64,000 nt of DNA, from assembly GCA_963778945.1 (NCBI GenBank), contig CAVZWL010000006.1, positions 124,001 to 188,000 of the forward strand. The letters run 5' to 3'. Source of the stretch: Fen-1254 sp963778945. Lineage in GTDB: Bacteria > Bacteroidota > Ignavibacteria > UBA10030. A program made the translations under genes and the position numbers. Below, one piece after another: positions 1 through 10,422 of the stretch (the stretch's first letter is position 1; the number at the start of each line of letters is the position of its first letter). The notes beneath the pieces are model-generated. The model did not search any database. It was not told the origin of the DNA and worked only from the letters and a program-made list of their open reading frames with translations.

Positions 1-129
1 GATGTTCTAGGAGTTTCTGCCATTCTAACAGGGTTCTACTCGTATGGAGAGATTTCCCCGTTCGCTCCAGGTACTCAATGCGAATTGCATAATCAAACTA
101 TGACTATTACTACTTTGTCAGAGGAGTAG
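1..129 (+). CDS. FIST C-terminal domain sensor protein (3' end only)
   Basis: Frame 1 is open from the first base to TAG at 127-129 and gives 42 residues. They contain GFYSYGEISPF and ELHNQTMTITTLSE, the characteristic tail of the FIST C domain, a sensory module thought to bind small ligands such as amino acids. The stop lies two bases before the ATG of the PAS hybrid kinase, so the two are almost certainly co-transcribed and translationally coupled, with FIST as the likely ligand input to the kinase. The gene is cut by the window edge, so the FIST N domain is not seen. The family call is from motif recall and the pairing is inferred. Confidence 0.8.
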   Translation, partial: DVLGVSAILTGFYSYGEISPFAPGTQCELHNQTMTITTLSEE

Positions 130-131
130 AG

Positions 132-2577
132 ATGGAACACATGCACAGTCTCTTGAAACGGCAGATCAGGCGATCTTTTGGCGATCAATTTGATGTTCCA
201 AAAGAGTGGAAGGAGTTCATCGATGCGGTAAACGATGCATATCATGAATCCGATGTTGACCGCACAATGATTGAACGATCACTCGAATTGAGTTCGCAGG
301 AGCTCATCCAAACAAATTCTGAAATGCGGACTGTCTTTCAAGCCATTCCCGATTTGCTGTTTCGACTTGACAGCGAGGGCAGGATCCTTGATTACAAAGC
401 CGGCGCGACAGTCGATTTTTTTCTCAAGCCCAAAGAATTGATTGGAAAACGAATTCAAGATGTTCCATCGAAACATGTAAGTCAAAAATTCCGTGATGCT
501 ATTCGGCAAGTGCTTGACTTGAAAACAATGGTCAGCATAGAGTATCCGCTTTCCATTCAGAGCCAGGAGCATTTTTATGAAGCCAGATTGTTGCCTCTCC
601 AGGAAAATCAAATCATTGTCGTGATACGAGATATCACCGAACGCAAGCTGGCAGAAGAGGCGCTCAGGTACGAGCGAAATCTTCTCCGTATTTAATTGAT
701 AATCTGCCGGATGCAGTGTATGTGAAAGACAGGGAATGCCGCAAAACCGTTGCGAATTCAGCGGATGTTCGTTTTATGGGACAGCAATTGGAAGCAGATG
801 TACTGGGTAAGACCGATTTTGATTTTTATCCGGCAAAAGATTCTGCAGAGTACTATGCCGACGACCAATCGGTTATCAAGACAGGCCGGCCCGTGCTCAA
901 CAAGGAAGAATTCATGATAGACAAAGAGGGCAAAGGGCATTGGGTCTCTACATCCAAACTGCCGCTGCGTGATGCTCAAGGGAGGATTATCGGTCTTGTG
1001 GGTGTCGGCCGCGATATCACTGAGCGGAAGGATGCTGAGATTGCTCTGCGTGAAAGCGAGCAAAAATTCCGCGCTCTCGTTGAAGGTTCAGCAGCAGCTA
1101 TATGGATTCATGATACCGAGCAGATTTCTTTATGCAAATCCTGCCGGACTGGCAATGGCAGGTTATACAGCCGAGGAACTTTATCAGCTCGCTCCTATGG
1201 ATATTGTGCATCGGGACTTTCGGGCAAGTGTCATGAAGCAATCAAAGGAACGCATGGAAGGAAAGGAGGTTCCGAAACATTACGAATATCAGATACTGAA
1301 AAAATCCGGAGAAGCGATATGGATAGACTTTAGCGGCGCGTTGATAAACTATGACGGAAAGCCGGCGATCATTGCTTCGGCTTATGACATTACGGAAAGA
1401 AAAAACCTTGAGGAACAACTGCTGCAGTCGCAAAAGATGGAAGGCATCGGCAGACTTGCAGGAGGCGTTGCACACGATTACAATAACATTCTCGGTATCA
1501 TCATCGGGTACAGCGAATTAATCATGGACAAAATGAAGAAAACCAGTCCGGTATATAATTATGTCGAGATGATTGCATCGGCGGCGAAACGAGGATCAGA
1601 TATTACAAGACAACTCCTTGCATTCGCACGGCGGGAGACAGTTTCCCCTCGTGTTCTCAACCCGAACGAGGCGATTCAATCTCTTCAGCAAATACTCCAA
1701 AGGCTGATCGGGGAAAACGTAAAGCTCATCGTTCATCCCCAAAAGGATATATGGAACGTGAAGATAGACCGTACACAACTGGATCAGATACTTGTCAATT
1801 TGGCAACGAACGCAAGGGATGCTATAGACGATGTCGGTACAATTACGATTGAAACATCCAATGTTTCCATGGACCAGGCGTATACCCAGAACCGCCTTGA
1901 TTTTGCTTCCGGCGAATATGTCATGATAAGCTTTACCGATACCGGCGAAGGAATGAGCAAAGAGACAATGGAGAAGATCTTTGAGCCCTTTTTCACGACG
2001 AAATCCAAGGGACAGGGAACTGGGCTTGGACTCTCGACCGTGTACGGGATCGTAAAACAAAACGGAGGCAGTATAAACGTCTACAGCGAGCCGATCAGCG
2101 GCACGACGTTTAAAATTTACCTGCGGCGTCATTACGGTGAGACTGAAAAGCCAGAGCCGGCTCATGCTCGAGCAATCGATATTCGGGAGTGAAACCGTGC
2201 TTATCGTGGAGGATCAGCCCGACTTTCTGGAATTAGCCAGGAATTGCCTGAAGAAATACGGCTATAAAGTGCTTACAGCTTTAGGCCCGGAAGAAGGCAT
2301 CATCATTTGCGAGAACTATGAAAAAGAGGTCCATTTGCTCCTTACGGATGTCATTATGCCCGCGATGAACGGAAAAGAGCTTCGAGATAGAATCCAGACT
2401 ATAAAGCCTAACATTAAAACTATCTTCATGTCAGGCTACACTGCAAATGTCATTGCGCACAGGGGCGTATTAGATGAAGGCGTCGACTTCATTCAAAAAC
2501 CGTTCAGTCCTTATGCCCTTGCATTAAAAGTTTATGAAGTATTAAAAGCGCAAGGCGGAAACGGAGATATGCGCTAA
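132..2577 (+). CDS. PAS-PAS-PAS hybrid sensor histidine kinase/response regulator (frameshifted)
   Basis: Reading passes through four frames: 132-about 690, about 690-1120, about 1120-2170 and about 2170-2577. Joined, it gives roughly 814 residues. Three PAS domains (residues about 60-165, 200-300, 330-440) each end in a DITERK-type linker. HisKA follows with the phospho-accepting His in VAHDYNNILG (codon 1473-1475), then HATPase with N box NLATNARDAI, G1 DTGEGM, F box FEPFFTTK and G2 GTGLGLS. The C-terminal receiver has its Asp in LLTDVIMPAMNG (codon 2347-2349) and Lys in IQKPF. It is a phosphorelay sensor kinase; no membrane segment is seen, so probably cytosolic. It sits two bases after the FIST gene. 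The shifts look like one deletion (near 690) and two insertions (near 1120 and 2175); all catalytic motifs survive, favouring sequence error over decay. Confidence 0.85.
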
Positions 2578-2754
2578 GACTCTGCCGGGTCTTTGTTTTC
2601 TTTTTCTGCAGTGCCGGAAAACATCGGCAGATGCATACGATTCGACGGATTTCTCCGGAGAACGGGATCGACTGCACAGCAGCAATGTATTCTATGCTGT
2701 TTTTTCACGTTTCACTATTGCTGTTTACAATGTAAGCTTCCTTCCCCTGTTTCC

Positions 2755-2786
2755 TTTGAACCACAAAATACTTTTTACTATGTTGG
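2755..2786 (+). promoter_or_regulatory. Bacteroidota-type promoter upstream of the M16 peptidase
   Basis: TTTG at 2755-2758 is followed after 20 bases by TATGTTGG at 2779-2786. This resembles the Bacteroidota -33 TTTG and -7 TAnnTTTG pair with usual spacing. The start codon of the peptidase is at 2833. The same arrangement, including the CTTTTTAC just before the -7 box, recurs at 6698-6729. Confidence 0.5.
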
Positions 2787-2832
2787 AAACAGGCGAATTT
2801 ATGGAACAGACTCTAACCATTCTGGAGATTTT

Positions 2833-5667
2833 ATGAAGTTCACAAAATATTTTCTATTCGGTTTTATATTTGTCATGTTTACTGCGATTTATTCTCTCTG
2901 TTGTCATGCGCAGACGCAGCTTAGCCTGTCCGATACATTAAAGACCGATTCGAAGATTCTGCACGGGAAGTTCGAAAATGGACTGACATATTATATACGT
3001 GAGAATAAAAAGCCGGAGAAGAGAGCTGAACTTCGCTTAGTCGTAAAAGCCGGTTCTGTTCTGGAAGATGACGATCAGCAGGGACTGGCGCATCTGGTCG
3101 AACATATGGCGTTTAACGGTACAAAGAGTTTTCCAAAGAACGAACTCATCAATTTCCTTGAAAGGGAAGGTATTAAACTGGGCCCTGATGTGAATGCGTA
3201 TACCAGCTTCGATGAGACCGTGTATATGCTGCAAATTCCGACCGATACGGCTCAGTTTGTTGCCAAAGCATTGAGAATTTTGCAGGAATGGGCGAGCTTG
3301 GTTACGTTTGACAGTCACGGAAATCGACAAAGAACGCGGTGTGGTGGGCGAAGAATGGCGTCTTGGGCTCGGTGCAGGCATGCGCATACAAATGAAACAT
3401 TGGCCGACGCTGTTTTATAAATCGAAATATGCCGTACGCATGACAATCGGCAAAAAGGAAATAATTGATACGGCATCGTACGAAACGCTGCGGCGGTTTT
3501 ATCGCGATTGGTACCGTCCGGAGCTGATGGCGGTCATTGCTGTCGGCGATTTTGACAAAGCCCGGATGTACAATCTCATACAAAAAGATTTTGCACCGCT
3601 GGCTAACCGCCGCCCTGCGCGCGAACGATTAACCTACACTCTGCCCGACCATTCCGAAACGCTTGTTTCGATTGCGACGGATAAAGAATTGCCGCGCTCA
3701 TCGGTCACCGTATTCTTTAAGCGAACTGAGGAAGAAGAAAAGACCGTCGGAGATTACCGCCGTACAATTGTACAAACGCTCTATGACCAAATGCTGAATG
3801 AACGTCTTGATGAGCGGCTGCAAAAAGCTAATCCGCCTTTTATCAGCGCCAGGTACGGGTAATCAAAGATTTATCGGCGGAAAACAGGCATACGTTCTGA
3901 ACGCTCTTGTGAAGGAAGACAGTATTTTGCAGGGTTTAAATGCACTCATGACGGAAGCGTACCGCGTTGTAGCAGTACGGCTTTACACAGACGGAATTAG
4001 ACCGCACAAAAAAAGAAATGCTGCGGTGGATGGAAACGGCATATCATGAACGTGATAAAACCGAATCGAAGGAATTTGCCGATGAATTGACTCGAAATTA
4101 TTTAATTGACGAACCGGCTCCCGGCATTGAAACTGAGTTTGCACTTTACAAACAATATATGCCCGGTATAACACTGAGCGAGATCAACGAATTGTCGAAA
4201 GTTTTATTAACAACGAACAACCGTGTCGCTACAGTGTCGGCTCCTCAAAAAGAAAGCGTAAAAGTTCCGACCGAAGCGGAAGTTCTTGCTGTGCTCAATT
4301 CTGCAGGATCTAAAACCTATCAGCCGTATCAAGATCAAGTGACAACGAAGCCGCTCATTGCAAAGCTGCCGAAGCCCGGTTCAATTGTGAAAGAAAAAAA
4401 GAATGAATCATTGAATGTGACGGAGTGGACATTATCCAACGGTGCGCATGTAGTGTTGAAACCGACGGATTTTAAGAACGATGAAATTCTTTTTTCAGCA
4501 TACAGCAGCGGCGGAACTTCCATTTCTGCCGATAAAGATTTTATGTCCGCGCAATATGCTCCGACGGCGGTTTCGGTCAGCGGAGTAGGCGAGTTTGATG
4601 CTGTTGCATTGCAAAAAATGTTAGCGGGAAAAATCGTCCACCTCTCGCCCTCTATCGGGGAACTCTCGGAAGGATTTAACGGGAACGCAGCTCCGGAAGA
4701 TATAGAAACGCTGTTTCAACTGGTGTATTTATATTTCACCGCAGCACGCTCGGATTCTGCCGCATTCGGCGCGCTGATGACCCGTCAGCGTGCGGCATTG
4801 CAAAATCGCAGCGTGTCTCCAGAAGCGGCGTTTCAAGATACGCTGCAAGCTCACGATGGGGCAGTATCATTTCCGAACACGTCCGATTTCTTTGCAGACA
4901 GTTGAAGAAGTTCGCTACGACAGGGCGCTTTCCATCTATAAAGAACGATTTGCTGATGCAGGCAGTTTTACATTTTTCTTTGTCGGGAATTTTCAGGTCG
5001 ACAAAATAAAACCGTTTGTTGAGCAATATCTTGCCTGCTTTGCCGTCGGCGGCAAAAAAGAAACTGGAAAGATGTGAACATACATGCGCCCAAGGGTGTC
5101 ATTAGCAAACAAGGTGGTTCGCGGCATCGAACCAAAAAGCTCGGTGCGTATTGTTTTTACAGGGCCATTCGACTGGACACAAAAAAACCGGTATGATCTT
5201 TCCGCGATGGTTGAGCTTGCCAACATCAAACTGCGCAACGTTCTGCGCGAAGAAAAAAGCGGAACCTACGGCGTGAGTGTCAGCGCTTCGCCTTCCTTAT
5301 ATCCGCGAAAAGAATATACGCTTACGATTTCTTTTGGATGCGATCCTGCACGTGTCCCGGAAATGGTTCATGCGGCATTTCAACAGATCGACAGCTTGAA
5401 GCAGGTCGATGCCGACGGCATGAAGATATTCAGAAAGTTCAGGAGATTCAGAGGCGGCGGCATGAAACCAATCTTAAAGAAAATCGTTTCTGGCTCGGAC
5501 AATTGTACTCATATGACTGGTATGGCGAAAATCTGGAACACATACTTGATTATCCGAAATTGGTCGACGGATTGAAGGCAGGCGATATTCAGGAGGCGGC
5601 GCGTAAATATTTCGATGTCAAGAATTATGTTGAAGTTGTGCTTGTGCCGGAGGAAAAGCCGCAATAA
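2833..5667 (+). pseudogene. M16 (insulinase/PqqL-type) zinc metallopeptidase, multiply frameshifted
   Basis: The chosen ATG at 2833 opens a signal peptide (hydrophobic stretch residues 5-25, ending CCHA). The N-terminal M16 domain follows with the inverted zinc motif HLVEH at residues 87-91 and NAYTSFDETVYML; the zinc-ligand region EIDKERGVVGEEWR continues in the next frame. The reading then changes frame about seven times (near 3305, 3850, 4015, 4860, 5062, 5115 and 5450) before the stop at 5667. The summed length, about 943 residues, equals an intact two-repeat periplasmic M16 peptidase. Family members cleave peptides in the periplasm or on the outer membrane. Seven shifts in 2.8 kb is much denser than elsewhere in the window, so either true decay or a poor-quality stretch is possible. 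Confidence 0.75.
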
Positions 5668-5788
5668 CGCAGCGCCGGGTTATCAATGCATAATCTTGAC
5701 TGGCGTGCGAAGGAGCAATCTTTCATTGTTGCATGCTATCATCAGCGGTTACCTTCCGGATTCATAATGAATACGCAGGCCGAAGTAT

Positions 5789-6490
5789 ATGAAATATGCA
5801 ATGATTTCCGATATTCACTCGAATCTTGAAGCCCTGCAAAAAGCATTCGAGATCATCGATAATGAAAAAATCGATGAAGTTATTTGTCTTGGTGATATTG
5901 TGGGATACGGCGCGAATCCGAACGAATGCGTCGACCTTGTCCGTTCACGCTGTTCAACAATTATTCTCGGCAACCATGATGCGGCCGTTCTGAATCCCTT
6001 GCAGTCCAATGATTTCAATCCGATTGCTTCGAAAGCATTACAGTGGACGTCCGAACACTTCACTGACGCAAGCAGAGCGCTGCTCTTTTCGCTGCCGATG
6101 GTCGAACGCAAGGGGGACATTCTCTTTGTCCATTCATCTCCGAGTTCTCCCGAATTGTGGGATTATATCTTCGATACTGAAGATGCTGCGTCAGCCATTC
6201 AGAATTTCGATCAAAGAATCTGCTTTATCGGCCATACGCATATTCCCGGAATCTTCTCGCGGAATGGCAGGGTAAAATCGATTACAAGAGAAGAACGGTT
6301 TCTTATCAATGTCGGAAGTATAGGCCAGCCGCGTGACAGGAATCCGATGCTTGCCTTCGGCATCTTCGATTCATCGACATGGGAGTATCGACTGGTCCGT
6401 TCCGAATATGATATTCAGCAAGCCGCTGAAAAAATTTACAAAGCCGGATTGCCGCAGGAGCTTGGAGTGCGGCTGATGTTCGGAATGTAA
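5789..6490 (+). CDS. Calcineurin-like metallophosphoesterase (YfcE/MJ0936-like)
   Basis: The 233-residue protein has the full metallophosphatase motif set: SDIHSN at the N-terminus, GDIVGYGANP, LGNHDAAV and GHTHIPGI, which ligate the two catalytic metals. The length is usual for the small bacterial YfcE-like branch, which hydrolyses phosphodiesters in vitro; the natural substrate is not predictable. There is no signal peptide, so it is cytosolic. It stands alone on the plus strand, 121 bases after the M16 gene and about 310 bases before the HbpS-like gene. Confidence 0.9.
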   Translation: MKYAMISDIHSNLEALQKAFEIIDNEKIDEVICLGDIVGYGANPNECVDLVRSRCSTIILGNHDAAVLNPLQSNDFNPIASKALQWTSEHFTDASRALLFSLPMVERKGDILFVHSSPSSPELWDYIFDTEDAASAIQNFDQRICFIGHTHIPGIFSRNGRVKSITREERFLINVGSIGQPRDRNPMLAFGIFDSSTWEYRLVRSEYDIQQAAEKIYKAGLPQELGVRLMFGM

Positions 6491-6800
6491 AGGAGGGCAT
6501 GCCGGTCCTCACCTTAAAGCACGAAGCGGCTTCAGAATGCCGTCCTTAAGCCGCGGGGAATAATCTATATACTACAATGACCGTTCTTACAAGATGCATC
6601 AGGAATACTGCGTTTCGCTTCTGAATTCCTGCAAAACCGAATTATTTTTCCGAATCTCGAGCGAAAGTTGTGTCGTGTTCTGACCGACGCTGTTTCCTTT
6701 GCTCTATAATATACTTTTTACTAAGTTAAAAAAAGGAATAACTTTCAGAACCGGATCTTTTTATTTATTATCATTTAAAATAAACTGGAGCTTAAAAATA
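6491..6800. other. Intergenic region with one weak inverted repeat and a promoter
   Basis: No convincing coding sequence. GCGGCTT at 6526-6532 pairs with AAGCCGC at 6548-6554 across a 15-base loop, without a U-tract, so it is only a weak terminator candidate for the phosphoesterase. The downstream third carries the promoter-like element annotated at 6698-6729. Confidence 0.4.
6698..6729 (+). promoter_or_regulatory. Bacteroidota-type promoter upstream of the HbpS-like gene
   Basis: TTTG at 6698-6701, a 20-base spacer and TAAGTTAA at 6722-6729. It aligns without gaps to the element at 2755-2786, sharing TCCTTTG, TACTTTTTAC and TAxGTT. The downstream ATG is at 6801. Confidence 0.5.
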
Positions 6801-7250
6801 ATGAACAAAACCAAGGAACGCATTGACCGGCTGATCGGGAAACTCGACGAATTGGTCCCTCTCATGATGAAGAGGGAAGAAGATCGGGCTGTATCGAATG
6901 GCAACACTGCTGTTTGCATTATCGATGAAGCCGGAGAAATATTCGGAAAGCTGTTTGTCAACAATAACAAAATTCGTGCACGCGAATCGTTTCGCGTAGC
7001 ATGGATCAAGGCAAGCCAGGTTTGGTTGACGGGGATGAAAACCGGGGAATATGAGAAAAAGGTTTATAGCGGCGAACTTTCTGAGGGAGTTGCAGGAATC
7101 AGCAAGCCGGACTTCATCGGATGGGAAGGGGGACAGCCGGTCGTTTTGAAAGACGGCACTAAGCTTTCCGTCGGATTCAGCGGGTTTAGAGGGGTCACTG
7201 ATTTGGAGATTGTTCTTGAAGCGGCGGCACAGATTGAGAGATCAGAGTGA
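6801..7250 (+). CDS. GlcG/HbpS-like haem-binding-fold protein
   Basis: The frame is open from 6699, but the first sensible start is ATG 6801, which gives 149 residues and leaves the promoter outside the gene. The body matches the HbpS/GlcG fold: a hydrophobic strand AVCIIDEAGEIFGK, a Ser/Ala-rich helix with SFRVAWIKASQVWL, and a C-terminal part with PVVLKDGTKLSVGFSG followed by an acidic helix. Family members have been described as haem-binding or haem-degrading, or are coupled to small-molecule metabolism; substrate here is unknown. No signal peptide. It precedes the GH2 lipoprotein by 60 bases, and the two may be co-transcribed from the 6698 promoter. Confidence 0.65.
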   Translation: MNKTKERIDRLIGKLDELVPLMMKREEDRAVSNGNTAVCIIDEAGEIFGKLFVNNNKIRARESFRVAWIKASQVWLTGMKTGEYEKKVYSGELSEGVAGISKPDFIGWEGGQPVVLKDGTKLSVGFSGFRGVTDLEIVLEAAAQIERSE

Positions 7251-7310
7251 GATGTATATAAATCAGGTTGTGCTGCTTCCGATTCTTGATTATTGAGAAG
7301 AGAAAAAGAG

Positions 7311-10085
7311 ATGAAAACGAAATTGCTCCGGTGTAGTATCCTTCATCTCGCAATCCTCTTCTGTCCCTTAGTTATTCTTGCTTGCGGAGAGAAAGCAGCA
7401 AGCCAAACAAAAAGTCAAGATATGACGAATCGAATATCCGATACAAAGAAAATCATCGACCTTAGCGGAACCTGGCTGATGAGGGACTTTACATCCGGCA
7501 TGGGATGTCAAAAGAAATTCTATCTGCCCGATAATGAGCCGAAGGATTGTTTGCCGTGTAATGTCCCCGGTACTGTAAGGACTGCATTGCTGGAAGCGGG
7601 TGAGATTCCGGACCCGTACGTCGGCTACGATAACGAAAAATCTCTTTGGGTGGAACAAAAAGAATGGTGGTTTTTTAAGAAGTTTCGGGTTGATGCAGAT
7701 ATCCGGGGAAGATTTATAGAGCTTCTCTTTGAAGGCAGCTCATTCGAAGGCGAATGTTGGCTCAATGGAAAATGCATCGGAGAACTCAAAGGGATGTTGA
7801 ATCCCCGGTCGTTCGATGTTTCCGGCATATTGAACTATGGGCAGGAGAACAGCATAGCAGTGCGTTTAGAAGCTCCTCCTGATTCACGTTACAATACGAT
7901 GACGCGCGGACTTACATGGCGTACTCCCCGTGATCAACTGTATTCGATTGCCCAATGCATGTACGGCTGGGATTGGGGGCCGCATTGCATCGGTATCGGT
8001 TTATGGCGGCCTGTTAAACTCCGTATAACAGGTCCGTTAAGATTGAGTAATCCTTATATCCGTTCTCAGATTCTTTCTGCGGATCAAGCGGTATGTCATA
8101 TTGAAATTGATCTTCAAAATGTTGCCAATACGGCAACAGATGTTCAGGTCTCCTGTTCCGTTATAGAAAGGAAATCGCAGTCCAAAGCTGCAGAGTTTAA
8201 ACAATCGGCTTCGCTGTATGCTGGTGAAACCAGGACTTTGAATTTTGACGTTAAAGTTAATGATCCAAAACTCTGGTGGCCCAATGGAATGGGTGATCAA
8301 AATCTATATATTCTGAATACTGCTGTTTCGGAACATAACATAGAATCGGATAGTAAAACAGTTCAGTTCGGTATTCGCGAATTGAAGCTGGTTGAAAATG
8401 AGAATATTCAAGATTTTCTTAGAACAATGGGAAGTGATCTGGGAGATGCTCATCACTTGGGGAATGTTGTGGGTTCTTATCCCTGGACATTCCAGATCAA
8501 CGGTAAGAAAATGTTTGCAAAGGGCGGCAACTGGATTCCTGTCGACCAGCTGCTCCGGCTTGACCGCGGCAAGTATGATTGGCTGCTAAGGCTTTTCAAA
8601 GACGCCGATTTTAACCTGCTCCGCGTCTGGGGCGGCGGATTATACGAGACTGATGATTTCTATGAACTGTGCGATGAATACGGCATTCTTGCATGGCAGG
8701 AATTTCTCAGCAATCGCAATTTTTCGAAAATCGACCGCGAGAATTTTTTAGACGGCGCTGAATCTGCCATCCTCCGTATAAGAAATCATCCCAGTCTTAC
8801 ATTCTGGTGCGGCGGCAATGAATTCGATCCTGATGATAAAGGCAGTAAAGCGGTTATCGATGCGCTGGCTGATCTTATACAGAGACGTGATCCGGAGCGG
8901 GAATTCCATCGGGCTTCTCCTTATATGGGCGACGATCACTACTGGGGTGTTTGGCATCGAATGGAGCCGTATACAAAATATCATATTCTCCGTCCCTTCC
9001 GCAGCGAAGCCGGACTCAATGCACCTCCGGTTTCTGAAAACTATGCCAGATTCACGCCTCAGAATATGTTGTGGCCGCCGGATACGACGTACATCGAATA
9101 TCATGGCGAATCGAGCGAGCGCTTTGGACATCTGGGCAAGCTGCTTCGTTATGCAAATGAATTCGGCGAATCGGCAAATATAGATGAACTTATAACAAGA
9201 GGTCAATTGTATCAGGCCCTGGGAAATGAATACGATATGGAATTCTGCCGTTCGAATAAATTTCGGAACAGCGGATTTCTTGTATGGCAGTACAATGATA
9301 TCTGGCCGTGCCTGTCCTGGTCTATCGTCGATTGGTATGGTACGCCAAAGCCCTCTTACTACTTTTTAAAACGTGCATCCCGTCCCATCCATATTTCCGC
9401 GGATTACGAGAGGTATTTGTGGAATGCAGGTGAAACTTTCAAAGCGGACATATATCTCTTGAACGATATGGAAAATCCTTTAAAGGGTTTGACTTATACT
9501 GCAAAGCTGATAGGTTGTGAAGGCAGCGTACTGGCCGAGAAAGTCGGATCAGCGGCTGCAGGAGCAAATAGTTCGGTAAAAATCAGCGCCATCGATTACA
9601 TCGTTCCGGATTCCATGAAAGGGAAAACATTTTTTATTTCGGTAGAACTTAAGGATGCAGCGGGAGGTAAAATATCGGATGCATTGTATCCCATCGCCGT
9701 AAGCGGAACAGGCAGTCTGGAAGACTACAATAATATTTTTGCAGAATTAATGCAGACCCAGAAAGTACCGCTGCATGTCGAAGCCCCGGCTCCGGAACTG
9801 AGGATAGGAAAAAACGGAACGGGGAAAATGAACCTCCGGATATCCAACACTGCAAATCGTCCGGCATTCTTTGTCAGGATCAGTTCGGCCGAAGAGTCTG
9901 AAAAGCTGAAGACGTTGTATAGCGATAATTATATTTCATTGATGCCGGGTGAAACTAAAATCATTTCCGTTGAGTTTATAACTCATGATGGAAAGGAACT
10001 GCCTCAGCAGGTGCATTTTGATATCACCGGATTAAATTGTTCAGCACAAAAGATAGTGATGATGGTCAGAGAAACCGGGAAATGA
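7311..10085 (+). CDS. GH2-family exo-glycosidase lipoprotein (beta-mannosidase or exo-beta-glucosaminidase type)
   Basis: I choose ATG 7311 rather than the upstream TTG 7293 because it directly opens a lipoprotein signal ending LVILAC with the lipid-bearing Cys25; the product is 924 residues. Order: GH2 sugar-binding jelly roll (residues about 50-230), Ig-like domain (about 240-345), TIM barrel (from about 390) and C-terminal beta domains. The barrel shows KGGNWIPVDQL, RVWGGGLYE, then CGGNEFD with likely acid/base Glu504, and FRSEAG with likely nucleophile Glu566. The roughly 62-residue gap between these two is closer to exo-beta-D-glucosaminidases than to classical beta-mannosidases, so the sugar is not settled. 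Probably anchored on the outer or periplasmic membrane, trimming oligosaccharides. Confidence 0.85.
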   Translation: MKTKLLRCSILHLAILFCPLVILACGEKAASQTKSQDMTNRISDTKKIIDLSGTWLMRDFTSGMGCQKKFYLPDNEPKDCLPCNVPGTVRTALLEAGEIPDPYVGYDNEKSLWVEQKEWWFFKKFRVDADIRGRFIELLFEGSSFEGECWLNGKCIGELKGMLNPRSFDVSGILNYGQENSIAVRLEAPPDSRYNTMTRGLTWRTPRDQLYSIAQCMYGWDWGPHCIGIGLWRPVKLRITGPLRLSNPYIRSQILSADQAVCHIEIDLQNVANTATDVQVSCSVIERKSQSKAAEFKQSASLYAGETRTLNFDVKVNDPKLWWPNGMGDQNLYILNTAVSEHNIESDSKTVQFGIRELKLVENENIQDFLRTMGSDLGDAHHLGNVVGSYPWTFQINGKKMFAKGGNWIPVDQLLRLDRGKYDWLLRLFKDADFNLLRVWGGGLYETDDFYELCDEYGILAWQEFLSNRNFSKIDRENFLDGAESAILRIRNHPSLTFWCGGNEFDPDDKGSKAVIDALADLIQRRDPEREFHRASPYMGDDHYWGVWHRMEPYTKYHILRPFRSEAGLNAPPVSENYARFTPQNMLWPPDTTYIEYHGESSERFGHLGKLLRYANEFGESANIDELITRGQLYQALGNEYDMEFCRSNKFRNSGFLVWQYNDIWPCLSWSIVDWYGTPKPSYYFLKRASRPIHISADYERYLWNAGETFKADIYLLNDMENPLKGLTYTAKLIGCEGSVLAEKVGSAAAGANSSVKISAIDYIVPDSMKGKTFFISVELKDAAGGKISDALYPIAVSGTGSLEDYNNIFAELMQTQKVPLHVEAPAPELRIGKNGTGKMNLRISNTANRPAFFVRISSAEESEKLKTLYSDNYISLMPGETKIISVEFITHDGKELPQQVHFDITGLNCSAQKIVMMVRETGK

Positions 10086-10422
10086 GATTTGATAGTGCGA
10101 GAGAACGATATATCTGCCGTTATTGACGGCAGGCCGTAATGCAATGAACTTGAAAGAATACAAAAATCCGGCTTCATCGGTGTGTTTTTTAACTGTTCGA
10201 GCTTTTGAGAATGTGTGTCCTACTCAAATCTGTAAGTGTTTCCCTATACAAAACATAAATCCGGCAATAAAGAGCAGTCAATATTCTTGCTTCTTAGCAA
10301 GGGTTCAAATACATTAGATACGTGATCATGAGATATAATCATCATACTGCATATCACCCGGCGGGTGACATCGATAAACGGGCTGCAGGGGAGAGCGCAA
10401 TGATTGGGGAGGGCAGACTGCA
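10086..10422. other. Intergenic region with two hairpins
   Basis: No supportable gene. CTGCCGT at 10114-10120 pairs perfectly with ACGGCAG at 10126-10132 (5-base loop) 29 bases after the GH2 stop; it may end that transcript although no U-tract follows. TCACCC at 10354-10359 pairs with GGGTGA at 10363-10368 over a 3-base loop, ahead of the receiver-protein cluster, where it could be an operator or leader hairpin. Confidence 0.4.

Noticed and set aside
690..2180. Programmed frameshifting in the hybrid kinase
   Set aside because: No slippery heptamer with downstream pseudoknot is evident and shifts occur in many unrelated genes, so error is simpler.
2593..2832. Upstream extension of the M16 frame
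   Set aside because: The sequence before 2833 has no coding character and contains the promoter; the signal peptide begins at 2833.
10123..10317. 64-codon frame on the plus strand
   Set aside because: Non-ATG start without ribosome site, no recognisable sequence and two hairpins in the same region.
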